From NCBI GenBank assembly GCA_026416115.1, contig JAOAFU010000164.1:1-33908 (forward strand): a DNA stretch of 33,908 nucleotides, written 5' to 3'. The notes below the pieces were generated by a model. The model did no database searches. It had not been told where the DNA came from and saw only the letters and a program-made list of their open reading frames with translations. The stretch is from Bacteroidales bacterium. Lineage in GTDB: Bacteria; Bacteroidota; Bacteroidia; Bacteroidales; DTGW01. The translations under genes and the position numbers were made by a program. This document shows, in pieces, positions 1 through 7,374 of this stretch (positions within the stretch are counted from its first letter, which is position 1; each line of letters begins with the position of its first letter).

Positions 1-157
1 GTGTCTCCATCCGTGGCAAATGCATTGCCGTAAAATAATCGCTAAACCTGTAAGCAGTCCCTAACAGGTCGATCCCTTTGACAAACCCCGAAAAAATAAA
101 TACCAGCGCTATCAGTATACGCACAAAATATAGAAGATATAGATTTATCCGTGCCAT
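1..157 (-). CDS. DoxX-like / BT_3928-family membrane protein (5' part only)
   Basis: The reverse strand from 157 to the window edge is open and reads 52 codons beginning [20 protein letters not shown]. It has a charged start, a hydrophobic segment at residues 7-25, then [20 protein letters not shown]. The 'FSG-VK-D-LGTAYK--DY' pattern matches my memory of the Bacteroidetes BT_3928-type proteins of the DoxX superfamily, which are small four-helix membrane proteins of poorly defined role. The ATG at 157 is the natural start, because the hydrophobic helix begins just after it. The C-terminal part lies outside the window. It lies on the same strand as tmk, 182 bases downstream of it. A short inverted repeat CTATA-gaat-TATAG sits just before its start (162-175). 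The family call rests on about 50 residues, so it is moderate. Confidence 0.6.
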   Translation of the reverse strand, partial: MARINLYLLYFVRILIALVFIFSGFVKGIDLLGTAYRFSDYFTAMHLPRMET

Positions 158-286
158 ATGACTATAGAATTATAGTTTTTTTGCCCTTATCGTTATTTTC
201 TTTCGGAAAAAATTAAGTATTTAACCTATTAAAGCATTTTAAAAGTTCTTTGAGTATATTAAAAAAACAACTTTACTCTTTAATAT

Positions 287-302
287 GTTTCCGTAGGGAA
301 AC
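287..302 (-). other. Hairpin downstream of tmk
   Basis: GTTTCC (287-292) and GGAAAC (297-302) form a perfect 6-bp stem with a 4-base loop, about 40 bases after the tmk stop codon. A second inverted repeat, ATATTAAA (256-263) with TTTAATAT (279-286), lies beside it. There is no U-tract immediately after the stem in the tmk direction, so intrinsic termination is possible but not well supported. This is the only structured element I see in the 182-base tmk/DoxX gap. Confidence 0.3.
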
Positions 303-339
303 CATCATTCATTTTTCAAATCAATTTAAGTTTTAATTT

Positions 340-1008
340 TTATAATCCTATAACTTCGATCATTTTATTAAATACATCATTTGCAGGAATTATACCATTT
401 TCGTCGTAACATGGGATCACCTTCATCGAAGGTTCAGTTTGCGCTAACCAAAGGTAAACATCTCTTACCTTTTTTTGAAAATCAAGGTCCATTTCGTGAA
501 TATCTTTGGCTCCATTTAAATAGTTTCTTTCGTTGCCCTGCCGATTGTTGGTTAGGTTTTGTTCAACAAATTCCATTGGAACATCGAGAAATATATTGAT
601 ATCCTGTTGAGGAATTCCGAAATATTCGTACTCGAGACGCAAAATCCAATTTTTGAGGTCGTTTTTTGCTGTTTCGTTCTCGACCTTGGCACACTGATAA
701 GCAATATTAGAAAAAACATATCGATCGGCAATTACATGCATGCCTGCGTCGATCCATTGGCGAATAAGAAAAGAAGCATCTCTTCTGTCTCCTGCATAAA
801 GCATGGCAACTAAATAAGGGTCGACTTTGTCGTTTGGTCCTAGCTCTCCCCTTAGAAAACGAGCTATCAATTCGCCAAAAAAAGGGGTATCGGTTCGAGG
901 AAAATGTAAATACTCGAATGGAACATGGTGTTGCTGAAAGTATTCTTTAAGCATACTCAGCTGGGTAGATTTTCCACTACCGTCGAGCCCTTCAATTACA
1001 ATAAACAT
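340..1008 (-). CDS. tmk: Thymidylate kinase (dTMP kinase)
   Basis: Phosphorylates dTMP to dTDP with ATP, a cytoplasmic step of dTTP synthesis. The 222-residue protein opens with the P-loop GLDGSGKST (residues 7-15). It has the substrate-binding FPR motif (36-38), followed by the P-F-G region (to 45). The DRY motif with S-x-x-A-Y-Q follows at 95-105, as in dTMP kinases, where this segment binds the nucleotide. Length is slightly above the usual 205-215. The ATG at 1008 puts the P-loop at its normal position, so the start is secure. It is transcribed away from folP, with a 102-base divergent spacer carrying promoter-like elements. I see no missing key residues. Confidence 0.93.
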   Translation of the reverse strand: MFIVIEGLDGSGKSTQLSMLKEYFQQHHVPFEYLHFPRTDTPFFGELIARFLRGELGPNDKVDPYLVAMLYAGDRRDASFLIRQWIDAGMHVIADRYVFSNIAYQCAKVENETAKNDLKNWILRLEYEYFGIPQQDINIFLDVPMEFVEQNLTNNRQGNERNYLNGAKDIHEMDLDFQKKVRDVYLWLAQTEPSMKVIPCYDENGIIPANDVFNKMIEVIGL

Positions 1009-1054
1009 TTTTTAAAAGTTATTTTCCAACAAACTTCATTATTTTTGGCAAGGG

Positions 1055-1083
1055 CTAAGATAGAATTTCTTGCAATATTTAGC
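1055..1083 (-). promoter_or_regulatory. Putative promoter for tmk
   Basis: On the minus strand, TATCTTAG (1055-1062) is one mismatch from the Bacteroidetes -7 element TAnnTTTG. A TTG lies 20 bases upstream of it, within the spacing known for the -33 element. The same spacer also holds TATTTTTG on the plus strand (1040-1047), a full -7 match that could serve folP but lacks a clear -33 element. Both assignments are motif-based only. Confidence 0.35.
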
Positions 1084-1110
1084 AATTAAATGCCGGTTAA
1101 AAAGTTGTAA

Positions 1111-1968
1111 ATGAAACGCTGGATAAATATAAGAGGTAATTTGTACGATTTATCGATTCCACGAGTGATGGGAATAGTGAACATAACTCCCGATTCTTTT
1201 TACGAAAAAAGCCGACAAACCGACGAGAAAGGAATACTGGAAACAGTTGAAAAAATGCTTGCCGAAGGAGCCGATATGATCGATGTTGGGGCATTCTCTT
1301 CCCGACCCGGTGCTGTTATCGTTGACGAACATGAGGAAAGAAAACGACTGGATGTCGCTCTTAGAACCATACGCAAACACTTACCCAATACGATAATCTC
1401 GGTCGATACATGCCGGGCCTCTATAGCAGAGTGGGTTGTATCAAACTATCAGGTAGATATTATCAACGATATTTCGGGAGGAAAATCGGATAAAGATATG
1501 TATCGAACCATTGCAAAACTCCAAGTGCCATACATCATCATGCACATGAGAGGCACACCTCTCGATATGCAGAATCGTACTCATTATCAAAATGTTACTC
1601 AGGAAGTCATATACGAACTCTCCGAATGTCTTTATAATGCTCGTCACGAAGGAATAAACGATATTATCATCGATCCGGGTTTTGGATTTGCAAAAACCCT
1701 TGAACAAAACTATGAACTGATGGCTAACCTGGATGCCTTAAAAATATTAGACTGTCCAATATTAGTGGGTGTATCTCGCAAATCAATGATATACAAGCTA
1801 TTAGACACACAGCCCGAACTGGCACTCAATGGAACCTCGGCTCTTAACCTTGTTGCACTGCTGAAAGGTGCAAACATACTAAGAGTTCATGATGTATCGG
1901 CAGCAAAAGAAATAATGAAAATTTATCAAACACTTGTAAAAGCTAAATCTATCAATCATGCTGAATAG
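1111..1968 (+). CDS. folP: Dihydropteroate synthase
   Basis: Condenses 6-hydroxymethyl-dihydropterin diphosphate with p-aminobenzoate to give dihydropteroate in folate synthesis; it is the sulfonamide target. The 285 residues form the expected TIM barrel. Family motifs appear in order: GIVNITPDSF (21-30, with the conserved Asn), DVGAFSSRPGA (58-68, pterin diphosphate loop), SVDT (97-100), NDISGG (119-124), MHMRGTP, DPGFGFAKT and VGVSRKS. The protein ends with the RVHDV segment typical of the family. The last 11 bases overlap the start of the phosphoethanolamine transferase gene, so the two are probably co-transcribed and translationally coupled. In many Bacteroidetes, as I recall, the downstream neighbour is a diadenylate cyclase gene instead. 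Confidence 0.95.
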   Translation: MKRWINIRGNLYDLSIPRVMGIVNITPDSFYEKSRQTDEKGILETVEKMLAEGADMIDVGAFSSRPGAVIVDEHEERKRLDVALRTIRKHLPNTIISVDTCRASIAEWVVSNYQVDIINDISGGKSDKDMYRTIAKLQVPYIIMHMRGTPLDMQNRTHYQNVTQEVIYELSECLYNARHEGINDIIIDPGFGFAKTLEQNYELMANLDALKILDCPILVGVSRKSMIYKLLDTQPELALNGTSALNLVALLKGANILRVHDVSAAKEIMKIYQTLVKAKSINHAE

Positions 1969-3499
1969 AATTTCTCAGAAATTAGTCTCATGGTTCAATG
2001 CACAACTTAATTTTTTTAAATTCATACTCATTGCAACCCTAAGTTATGGTTTACTTGTAGTTTCGCTCAACTATGCACATTACCCAGTAGGAAAATTTGT
2101 CGATATTTTTCCGGTCCTTGCACACTGGCTACTTATTACTCTTAGTGCTGGGGTAATAATCTATTTGTTAGCTCTAAATCGATGGGTATTTACTCTCCTA
2201 TTCCCCATACTAATGATATGTACCGGTATTATTGGATACTATATTTTCCAGTACGACATCACGATAAATACTGCGGTAATAGAATCGACCTTTAATACCA
2301 ATAACAGTGAAGTTTTGAGCCAGATTTCGCTTCGGCTAACAATATATGTTCTCATTCTGGCATTGGTAAGTATATGGCTGGTAAGTAAAAGGCGAAGGTT
2401 AAAAAAAACCTATCTCGCAATAGGTCACATACCCATTATCCTTATTGGGTTTATTGCAATAAGTACGATAAATCAAATCCGTTTCAATACTATTTATCAG
2501 CGTAATCCTTTTTGCATCTATCTGGGTTTTAAAAACTATTTTGCCGAGCGAACCGAATTAAAAAAGTATAGGAAAAGTATTTCCGATGGGGTGGTTTGTC
2601 AAAACGATTCTTTAACCGTAGTAGTAGTTATTGGCGAAGCTCTAAGAGCCGACCATGTTAGTCTTAACGGTTACTATCGCGAGACTTTTCCAAATCTGGC
2701 AAAAGAAAAGGTAATTTCTTTTAAAAATATTTATTCCGAATGGACTCACACACTAAAAAGCCTACCCCATATACTTACTCGAGCCGACAGTGCCAACCAT
2801 GCCCCTGCCACCGATGAACACTCGTTTATATCTATCTTTAAGGCATGCGATTATAAAGCATGGTGGCTGGGTAACCAGGATTTAAATAAAGTTTTTAAAC
2901 CTTTTGCTCTCGAGTGTGATACGTTTATTATAAATAAGCCTTTCAAATCGGACTATAATTTTACTGGTAAATACGATGAAGAGCTGTTGCCATATCTCGA
3001 CCAGGCATTAAGCTTGTCTTCCCCCCGAAAACTCATCATTTTTCATCAAGTTGGGAGTCATTGGTATTATCCTTCATACTATCCCCCTTCGTTCGAATAC
3101 TTTAAGCCAGTGCTGAAAAGCAAATCGTTCAATTTATCCGACAAACAGAAAATTATCAATGCCTACGACAATTCTGTACGCTACACCGACTACATTTTAT
3201 GGCAAATCATCGAACGTCTCCGACACCGAAAAGCTATCATGATTTACCTTTCGGATCATGGCGAATTACTGGGCGAAAATGGCAAGTGGATACACGCCCA
3301 GGATACCGAATATGAGAAAAACCCAGCATGTATTGTCTGGTTCTCGGATAGCTATAGAATCCAATATCCCGATAAGGTAGAAGCTGCCGAACGTAATAAA
3401 AACAAGCGTTTTAGGAGCGATTTTTTGTTTCATTCGGTTCTCGATGCTGCCGACATTCGGTCGCCATATCGTCACGACGATCTGAGTATTTTCAAATAA
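1958..3499 (+). CDS. EptA-like phosphoethanolamine transferase
   Basis: A 513-residue inner-membrane protein of the EptA/MCR alkaline-phosphatase-fold family, whose members transfer phosphoethanolamine from phosphatidylethanolamine to lipid A or other envelope sugars. Five hydrophobic segments (about 20-38, 51-73, 76-98, 125-143, 153-171) precede a periplasmic domain, the EptA topology. The segment NTNNSEVL resembles the Q-T-N-x-A-E motif between the membrane helices. Metal and catalytic residues align with MCR-1: Glu227 (GEALRADHVSLNGY), nucleophile Thr265 (WTHTLKSLP), His368 (GSHWYYP), Asp433-His434 (YLSDHGELLGENG) and His446. The two cysteines that bracket the nucleophile in MCR-1 are Glu261 and His271 here. 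The ATG overlaps the end of folP by 11 bases. The exact acceptor cannot be told from sequence, so no EptA/B/C symbol is given. Confidence 0.88.
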   Translation: MLNRISQKLVSWFNAQLNFFKFILIATLSYGLLVVSLNYAHYPVGKFVDIFPVLAHWLLITLSAGVIIYLLALNRWVFTLLFPILMICTGIIGYYIFQYDITINTAVIESTFNTNNSEVLSQISLRLTIYVLILALVSIWLVSKRRRLKKTYLAIGHIPIILIGFIAISTINQIRFNTIYQRNPFCIYLGFKNYFAERTELKKYRKSISDGVVCQNDSLTVVVVIGEALRADHVSLNGYYRETFPNLAKEKVISFKNIYSEWTHTLKSLPHILTRADSANHAPATDEHSFISIFKACDYKAWWLGNQDLNKVFKPFALECDTFIINKPFKSDYNFTGKYDEELLPYLDQALSLSSPRKLIIFHQVGSHWYYPSYYPPSFEYFKPVLKSKSFNLSDKQKIINAYDNSVRYTDYILWQIIERLRHRKAIMIYLSDHGELLGENGKWIHAQDTEYEKNPACIVWFSDSYRIQYPDKVEAAERNKNKRFRSDFLFHSVLDAADIRSPYRHDDLSIFK

Positions 3500-3501
3500 A
3501 A

Positions 3502-3529
3502 AGCGCCTTGTTATCGTAAACAAAGCGCT
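3502..3529 (-). terminator. Intrinsic terminator of tRNA-Ser
   Basis: AGCGC-C-TTGTT (3502-3512) pairs with AACAA-A-GCGCT (3519-3529), giving an 11-position stem with one C/A mismatch and a 6-base loop. Read on the minus strand the stem is followed by TTTTTATTT, so it looks like a terminator for the tRNA gene. On the plus strand it lies two bases past the phosphoethanolamine transferase stop and may also end that transcript, although no U-run follows in that direction. Confidence 0.6.
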
Positions 3530-3542
3530 ACTTCGAAAAATA

Positions 3543-3632
3543 TGGCGGAGAAAGAGGGATTCGAACCCCCGGTCCAGTCACCCGGACAACGGTTTTCAAG
3601 ACCGCCGCATTAGACCACTCTGCCATTTCTCC
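3543..3632 (-). tRNA. tRNA-Ser (anticodon UGA)
   Basis: On the minus strand the sequence folds as a class II tRNA. The acceptor stem GGAGAAA (3632-3626) pairs with TTTCTCC, and the T-loop GGTTCGAATCC is canonical. The anticodon stem-loop is GGT-CTTGAAA-ACC with anticodon TGA. A long variable arm (TGTCCGGGTGACTGGACC region) is the hallmark of tRNA-Ser. The gene encodes discriminator G and the 3' CCA (3545-3543). It reads UCA and other UCN serine codons. It is monocistronic between a good -7 element and a terminator. Confidence 0.97.
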
Positions 3633-3637
3633 GAGCG

Positions 3638-3645
3638 CAAAGGTA
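3638..3645 (-). promoter_or_regulatory. -7 element of the tRNA-Ser promoter
   Basis: On the minus strand TACCTTTG, a perfect match to the Bacteroidetes -7 consensus TAnnTTTG, ends 5 bases upstream of the mature tRNA start. A TTTC sits 17 bases further upstream and could be a weak -33 element. The same octamer precedes thiL. Confidence 0.6.
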
Positions 3646-4055
3646 ATATTTTCATCGTATTTGAAAAAAACAAACCAAATTTTTTTAGTCAAAACTGCAC
3701 AAAATTCCTACCAAGAACATTTATTCTTAACGACGGACCTAATTTCCTATTGACAACTTTGAAATTATTTGTAATTTTTAATTCACAGATAGAAAGAAAA
3801 AAAAGCTAAATCGTAAATGGAAGCTAATTAGCAACAATTCTTTGGAGCACATTGGTCTCAAAATATCTTAACTTTTCCGAATAACTGCAAGTCGTGTAGC
3901 AACAACCAAATGGTAATAACAGTTAATCTATTATTTTTCAATAAATTTTAAAATTTCGTATGGACAACGAAATAATCGGATATGCATGGTTTTAAGAAAA
4001 CAAAAATGAAAAGTATAAAATCTGGATAATTTTTTGCTTTTTTGCATAAAAAAAT
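3646..4055. other. AT-rich intergenic spacer without a gene
   Basis: I found no credible gene or RNA here on either strand. It is AT-rich with several poly-A and poly-T runs. It holds a 10-bp palindrome GCTAATTAGC (3823-3832) and a 14-bp palindrome made only of A and T (3943-3956); both are within chance expectation at this base composition. The final 30 bases before the next gene contain two TTTTTTGC runs but no full TAnnTTTG element, so the promoter of the pseudouridine synthase is uncertain. Confidence 0.5.
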
Positions 4056-4763
4056 ATGCTCGAGGTTTTATACGAAGATAATCATTTTATAGCTATAAAT
4101 AAGCGATGCGGCGAATTGGTGCAAAGCGACAAGACAGGAGACGAACCACTGGAAGAAAAAGTTAAGCAATACATTCGAAACAAATATGATAAAAGTGGCA
4201 ATGTCTTTCTGGGGGTAACCCATCGAATAGATCGACCCGTGAGCGGAGTTGTATTATTTGCACGTACGAGCAAAGCATTATCAAGAATCAATAATCTTTT
4301 TCAGGAGAAAAAAGTAAAAAAGACATATCTTGCTATTGTCCAGCAATGTCCGCCCGATAAGGCTGCAACACTTGAGCACTATATACGTCGTAATGAGCAA
4401 AAAAATAAATCGTACGTTTTTGCAACCGAGGTAAAAAATTCGCGCAAAGCCATCCTACATTACAAATTATTAAGTCAGTCGGACAGATATTATTTACTCG
4501 AAATAGATTTAGAAACAGGTCGACATCATCAGATTAGGTGTCAACTGGCTGCTATCGGTTGTCCTATACGTGGTGATTTGAAGTATGGATACCCTCGTTC
4601 AAATGAGAATGGGGGCATCGACTTGCACTCATATAAAATTGCATTTATACATCCCGTGACTCATCTGCCCATAGAAATTACTGCCCCTGTTCCCGACGAC
4701 AAACTATGGAACTTTTTTGCTAAAAATGTAGGATTAGTTTCATCGGTTTCGAAGCGTATGTAA
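4056..4763 (+). CDS. RluA-family RNA pseudouridine synthase
   Basis: Isomerises specific uridines to pseudouridine in rRNA or tRNA. The 235-residue protein carries the family signature HRIDRPVSGV (56-65), with Asp59 as the catalytic aspartate. It then has the conserved KKTYLAIV strand (about 89-96) and LETGRHHQIRCQLA (the R-x-H-Q-I-R motif) near residue 155. It lacks an N-terminal S4 domain, so it is the short RluA/RluC-like form common in Bacteroidetes. The target uridine cannot be assigned from sequence. It begins at an ATG shortly after two T-rich runs, and lies 34 bases upstream of thiL on the same strand. Confidence 0.9.
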   Translation: MLEVLYEDNHFIAINKRCGELVQSDKTGDEPLEEKVKQYIRNKYDKSGNVFLGVTHRIDRPVSGVVLFARTSKALSRINNLFQEKKVKKTYLAIVQQCPPDKAATLEHYIRRNEQKNKSYVFATEVKNSRKAILHYKLLSQSDRYYLLEIDLETGRHHQIRCQLAAIGCPIRGDLKYGYPRSNENGGIDLHSYKIAFIHPVTHLPIEITAPVPDDKLWNFFAKNVGLVSSVSKRM

Positions 4764-4773
4764 GAATTTAGCT

Positions 4774-4781
4774 TACCTTTG
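4774..4781 (+). promoter_or_regulatory. -7 promoter element before thiL
   Basis: TACCTTTG matches the Bacteroidetes -7 consensus exactly and ends 16 bases before the thiL ATG. This implies a very short leader. A possible weak -33 (GTTTC) lies about 23 bases upstream, inside the end of the preceding gene. No TPP riboswitch is present in this gap. Confidence 0.55.
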
Positions 4782-4797
4782 CAGCAAAATTAAATCT

Positions 4798-5847
4798 ATG
4801 CACCAATCGAAGAAACTCACACCGCTAAGTTCTTTGGGCGAATTTAAACTGATCGAGCATCTTACTGGCAATTTTCCGATTCGTCATGTTACCACAATAA
4901 AAGGTATTGGAGACGACGCAGCCATACTCGATGCCGGCGATAAGTATATTGTTGTAACAACCGATTTGCTGGTAGAAGGTATTCATTTTAACCTGGTATA
5001 TACCCCTCTAAAGCATCTTGGTTACAAAGCCATCATCGCCAATCTTTCCGATGTATATGCCATGAATGCTATACCCCAACAGGTAACAGTTTCTATTGCT
5101 GTTTCGGCTAAGCTTTATGTAGAACATTTGGAAGAAATATATGCTGGCATAAAATTAGCTTGTGAAAAATACAATGTCGATCTGGTAGGCGGCGATACTA
5201 CATCGTCGATGACAGGTTTAACTATTTCGGTTACTGCCATTGGCTGGGTAAATAAAAACAAGGTAGTATTACGAAATCAGGCACACGAAAATGACTTGAT
5301 TTGCGTAAGTGGCGACCTTGGAGCTGCGTACATGGGACTCCAACTGCTCGAACGCGAGCGTCGACTGTTTGAAAATGAAGGGATTAAGCAACCCGATTTT
5401 GGTTCTTACAGCTACGTTCTCGAACGACAATTAAAACCAGAAGCTAGAAAAGATATTATTGAAATTCTCGAGAAAGCACAGATAATTCCTACAGCCATGA
5501 TAGATATCTCCGATGGGCTCTCATCGGAATTACTCCACATTTGCAAACAATCGCAAAAAGGATGTCTAGTATATCAGCAAAAAGTTCCCATAGCAGCCGA
5601 AACCGAAAAATGTGCTAACGAGTTTAATATACACCCCGTTACCGCTGCACTTAATGGGGGCGAAGATTATGAATTACTTTTTACTGTGCCACTCTCGCAA
5701 TACGAAATTGTTGCTGCAATACCACAGATAAGTATAATCGGATACATTACCGAATCCAATAAAGGTTGCCGGCTTGTTCTCGACAGCGGGGAAGAAGTAG
5801 ATATCGTTGCCCAAGGCTGGAATGCGATGAGCAACGAAACACATTAG
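4798..5847 (+). CDS. thiL: Thiamine-monophosphate kinase
   Basis: Phosphorylates thiamine monophosphate to thiamine diphosphate with ATP, the last step of TPP synthesis. The 349-residue protein shows the PurM/ThiL fold motifs in order: [10 protein letters not shown] (36-45, metal and substrate site), [11 protein letters not shown] (54-64), ANLSDVYAM (81-89), LVGGDTTSS (ATP/Mg site), [15 protein letters not shown] and [12 protein letters not shown] near the C-terminus. Length fits the 320-350 residues usual for the family. The ATG at 4798 follows a strong -7 element. Its last 4 bases overlap the 3' end of the convergent chemoreceptor gene, leaving no room for an intergenic terminator. Confidence 0.94.
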   Translation: MHQSKKLTPLSSLGEFKLIEHLTGNFPIRHVTTIKGIGDDAAILDAGDKYIVVTTDLLVEGIHFNLVYTPLKHLGYKAIIANLSDVYAMNAIPQQVTVSIAVSAKLYVEHLEEIYAGIKLACEKYNVDLVGGDTTSSMTGLTISVTAIGWVNKNKVVLRNQAHENDLICVSGDLGAAYMGLQLLERERRLFENEGIKQPDFGSYSYVLERQLKPEARKDIIEILEKAQIIPTAMIDISDGLSSELLHICKQSQKGCLVYQQKVPIAAETEKCANEFNIHPVTAALNGGEDYELLFTVPLSQYEIVAAIPQISIIGYITESNKGCRLVLDSGEEVDIVAQGWNAMSNETH

Positions 5848-7247
5848 AAACGTTCGTATTCAGAGTCTTTATTATCTTCGTCGAAAAGACGAAGGTTAAA
5901 ACCCTTTGTTTTATTTGTTGAATCAGTTGGTAAAGTATTCTTATTCTTTTCTTCTTTTTTTGAACTATTTAATAGATCAGTTAATGGTGGTAAATCTTTT
6001 TTAACTTCTGTTGGTTTTGCTGTAATCCCAATAATTTTCTCTTCAAACTGAGCTTTTCGTTCCTCTAATTTTTTATCTAAAATATTAGAAAGATTTTTAA
6101 CATGGCTTCCGTTGCCATTGTCTTTAGTTTTAGCGTCGAAACGGAAGAAAGCTGTAATTTCTCGAAGGGTTTCGGACTCTTTTGCCAGTTGAACAGCCGT
6201 TTGTGCTAAACTGTCGGACGATACCGCATTTTGCTGGATAACCTGATTTAGACGCTGGAGTGCATTATTAATTTGTTCAGCACCTGCATTTTGCTCTACA
6301 CTTGCAGCGCTGATATCCTGAACTAGCTTGGCAGTATGCTCAATTTCGGGAGCTATTTGTTCGAGTTCTTTAGCAGCTGTTTCGGAAATATTAACACCTT
6401 TAGCTGAAAGTTCGTTAATTTGGTCGGCTGCCACCTTACTTCTTTCGGCTAATTTACGAACTTCGGCAGCTACAACTGCAAAACCACGTCCATGCTCTCC
6501 AGCACGAGCAGCTTCAACCGCTGCATTTAACGCAAGTATATTGGTCTGAAATGCAATGTCGCCAATTATAGAAATTTTCTCGGCTATCAATTTCATCGAC
6601 TCGGCCGCAGTGGTGACCGACTCATTGCCTTTTTTAATGCTTTTAGCTGCTTCAACAGCAATTCGTTCAGTTTGCTTGGAGTTATCGGTGTTAGCCTGAA
6701 TATTAGCAACCATTTCCTCCATACTCGAGGAAACCTCCTGGGCCGATGCTGCCTGGTCGGCGGTACCTTGAGCTAAAACACTTGCCCCCTGACTTATTTG
6801 CTCGCTAAGTTTTACAAGCGTTTTAGAACTTTCCTGAACTCGTGTTGCTATTTCGTTTAACTTGTTGATAAGCTGTTCCATCGAAACAGCCATTTGCCCT
6901 ATTTCGTCGGGACGCTCTTTAACTGTATGTTCGACCGAAGTCTTTAAATTTCCTTCAACCAGTGAATCGATGTTTTCTTTTATCGAACGAAGGGGTTTTT
7001 GAATAGTACGAATAACCCAAATATTGCTTCCCAGTAACCACACTGCTGCTAAAGGGACTATCCAAAAAGCATGCTTAATACCTAAATAGCCGTTTACAAA
7101 CGCTAAAAAGGCAACCCCAAGGGATATAAGGTAAATTAAAGTGGAAACATAAGTAACAATTGTACGTTTAAAAAGAATGCGAACAACCAAAACCCCCACT
7201 GGTGCTGTTACCAATAAAATTATCAAAAAAATCAACACATCATTCAT
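5844..7247 (-). CDS. Methyl-accepting chemotaxis protein with C-terminal docking pentapeptide
   Basis: Chemoreceptor that would signal to CheA/CheW. The 467 residues start with two or three membrane segments (about 3-23, 33-51, 59-77) and no sizeable periplasmic sensor, so it may sense within the membrane or cytoplasm, or through a partner. A HAMP-like linker (about 78-131; Pro85, DEIG at 114-117) leads into a coiled-coil signalling domain. The highly conserved hairpin tip runs [20 protein letters not shown] (228-247) into [20 protein letters not shown]. After about residue 375 comes a charged, low-complexity tail of some 90 residues ending in EYERF. That fits the x-[HFYW]-x-x-[HFYW] pentapeptide that tethers CheR/CheB in other bacteria. 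No che genes are nearby. It lies 127 bases downstream of the IorA-like gene on the same strand. Confidence 0.92.
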   Translation of the reverse strand: MNDVLIFLIILLVTAPVGVLVVRILFKRTIVTYVSTLIYLISLGVAFLAFVNGYLGIKHAFWIVPLAAVWLLGSNIWVIRTIQKPLRSIKENIDSLVEGNLKTSVEHTVKERPDEIGQMAVSMEQLINKLNEIATRVQESSKTLVKLSEQISQGASVLAQGTADQAASAQEVSSSMEEMVANIQANTDNSKQTERIAVEAAKSIKKGNESVTTAAESMKLIAEKISIIGDIAFQTNILALNAAVEAARAGEHGRGFAVVAAEVRKLAERSKVAADQINELSAKGVNISETAAKELEQIAPEIEHTAKLVQDISAASVEQNAGAEQINNALQRLNQVIQQNAVSSDSLAQTAVQLAKESETLREITAFFRFDAKTKDNGNGSHVKNLSNILDKKLEERKAQFEEKIIGITAKPTEVKKDLPPLTDLLNSSKKEEKNKNTLPTDSTNKTKGFNLRLFDEDNKDSEYERF

Positions 7248-7268
7248 AAGTACTTCCTTTTAACGATA

Positions 7269-7276
7269 CAAAAATA
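7269..7276 (-). promoter_or_regulatory. -7 promoter element before the chemoreceptor
   Basis: Minus-strand TATTTTTG fits the Bacteroidetes -7 consensus TAnnTTTG and lies 21 bases upstream of the ATG. A second TATTTTTG copy overlaps just upstream (7279-7286). A TTGG about 23 bases upstream of the first copy is a possible -33. An AAGGAA stretch sits 7-9 bases before the ATG. The two overlapping copies leave the exact start of transcription open. Confidence 0.45.
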
Positions 7277-7374
7277 TCAAAAATATATTATCTCACCTTC
7301 CAATATTTAAAGTTACATTTTTTTACGAAAGAATATGATGGAAGTTTTTAAAAATTTAAAAAATGTGAAAAAAA

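Noticed and set aside
3943-3956. 14-bp A/T-only palindrome in the intergenic spacer
   Set aside because: In a region this AT-rich such a palindrome is expected by chance and nothing around it supports an operator or origin.
4764-4797. Possible TPP riboswitch upstream of thiL
   Set aside because: The gap is only 34 bases and has no THI-box sequence.
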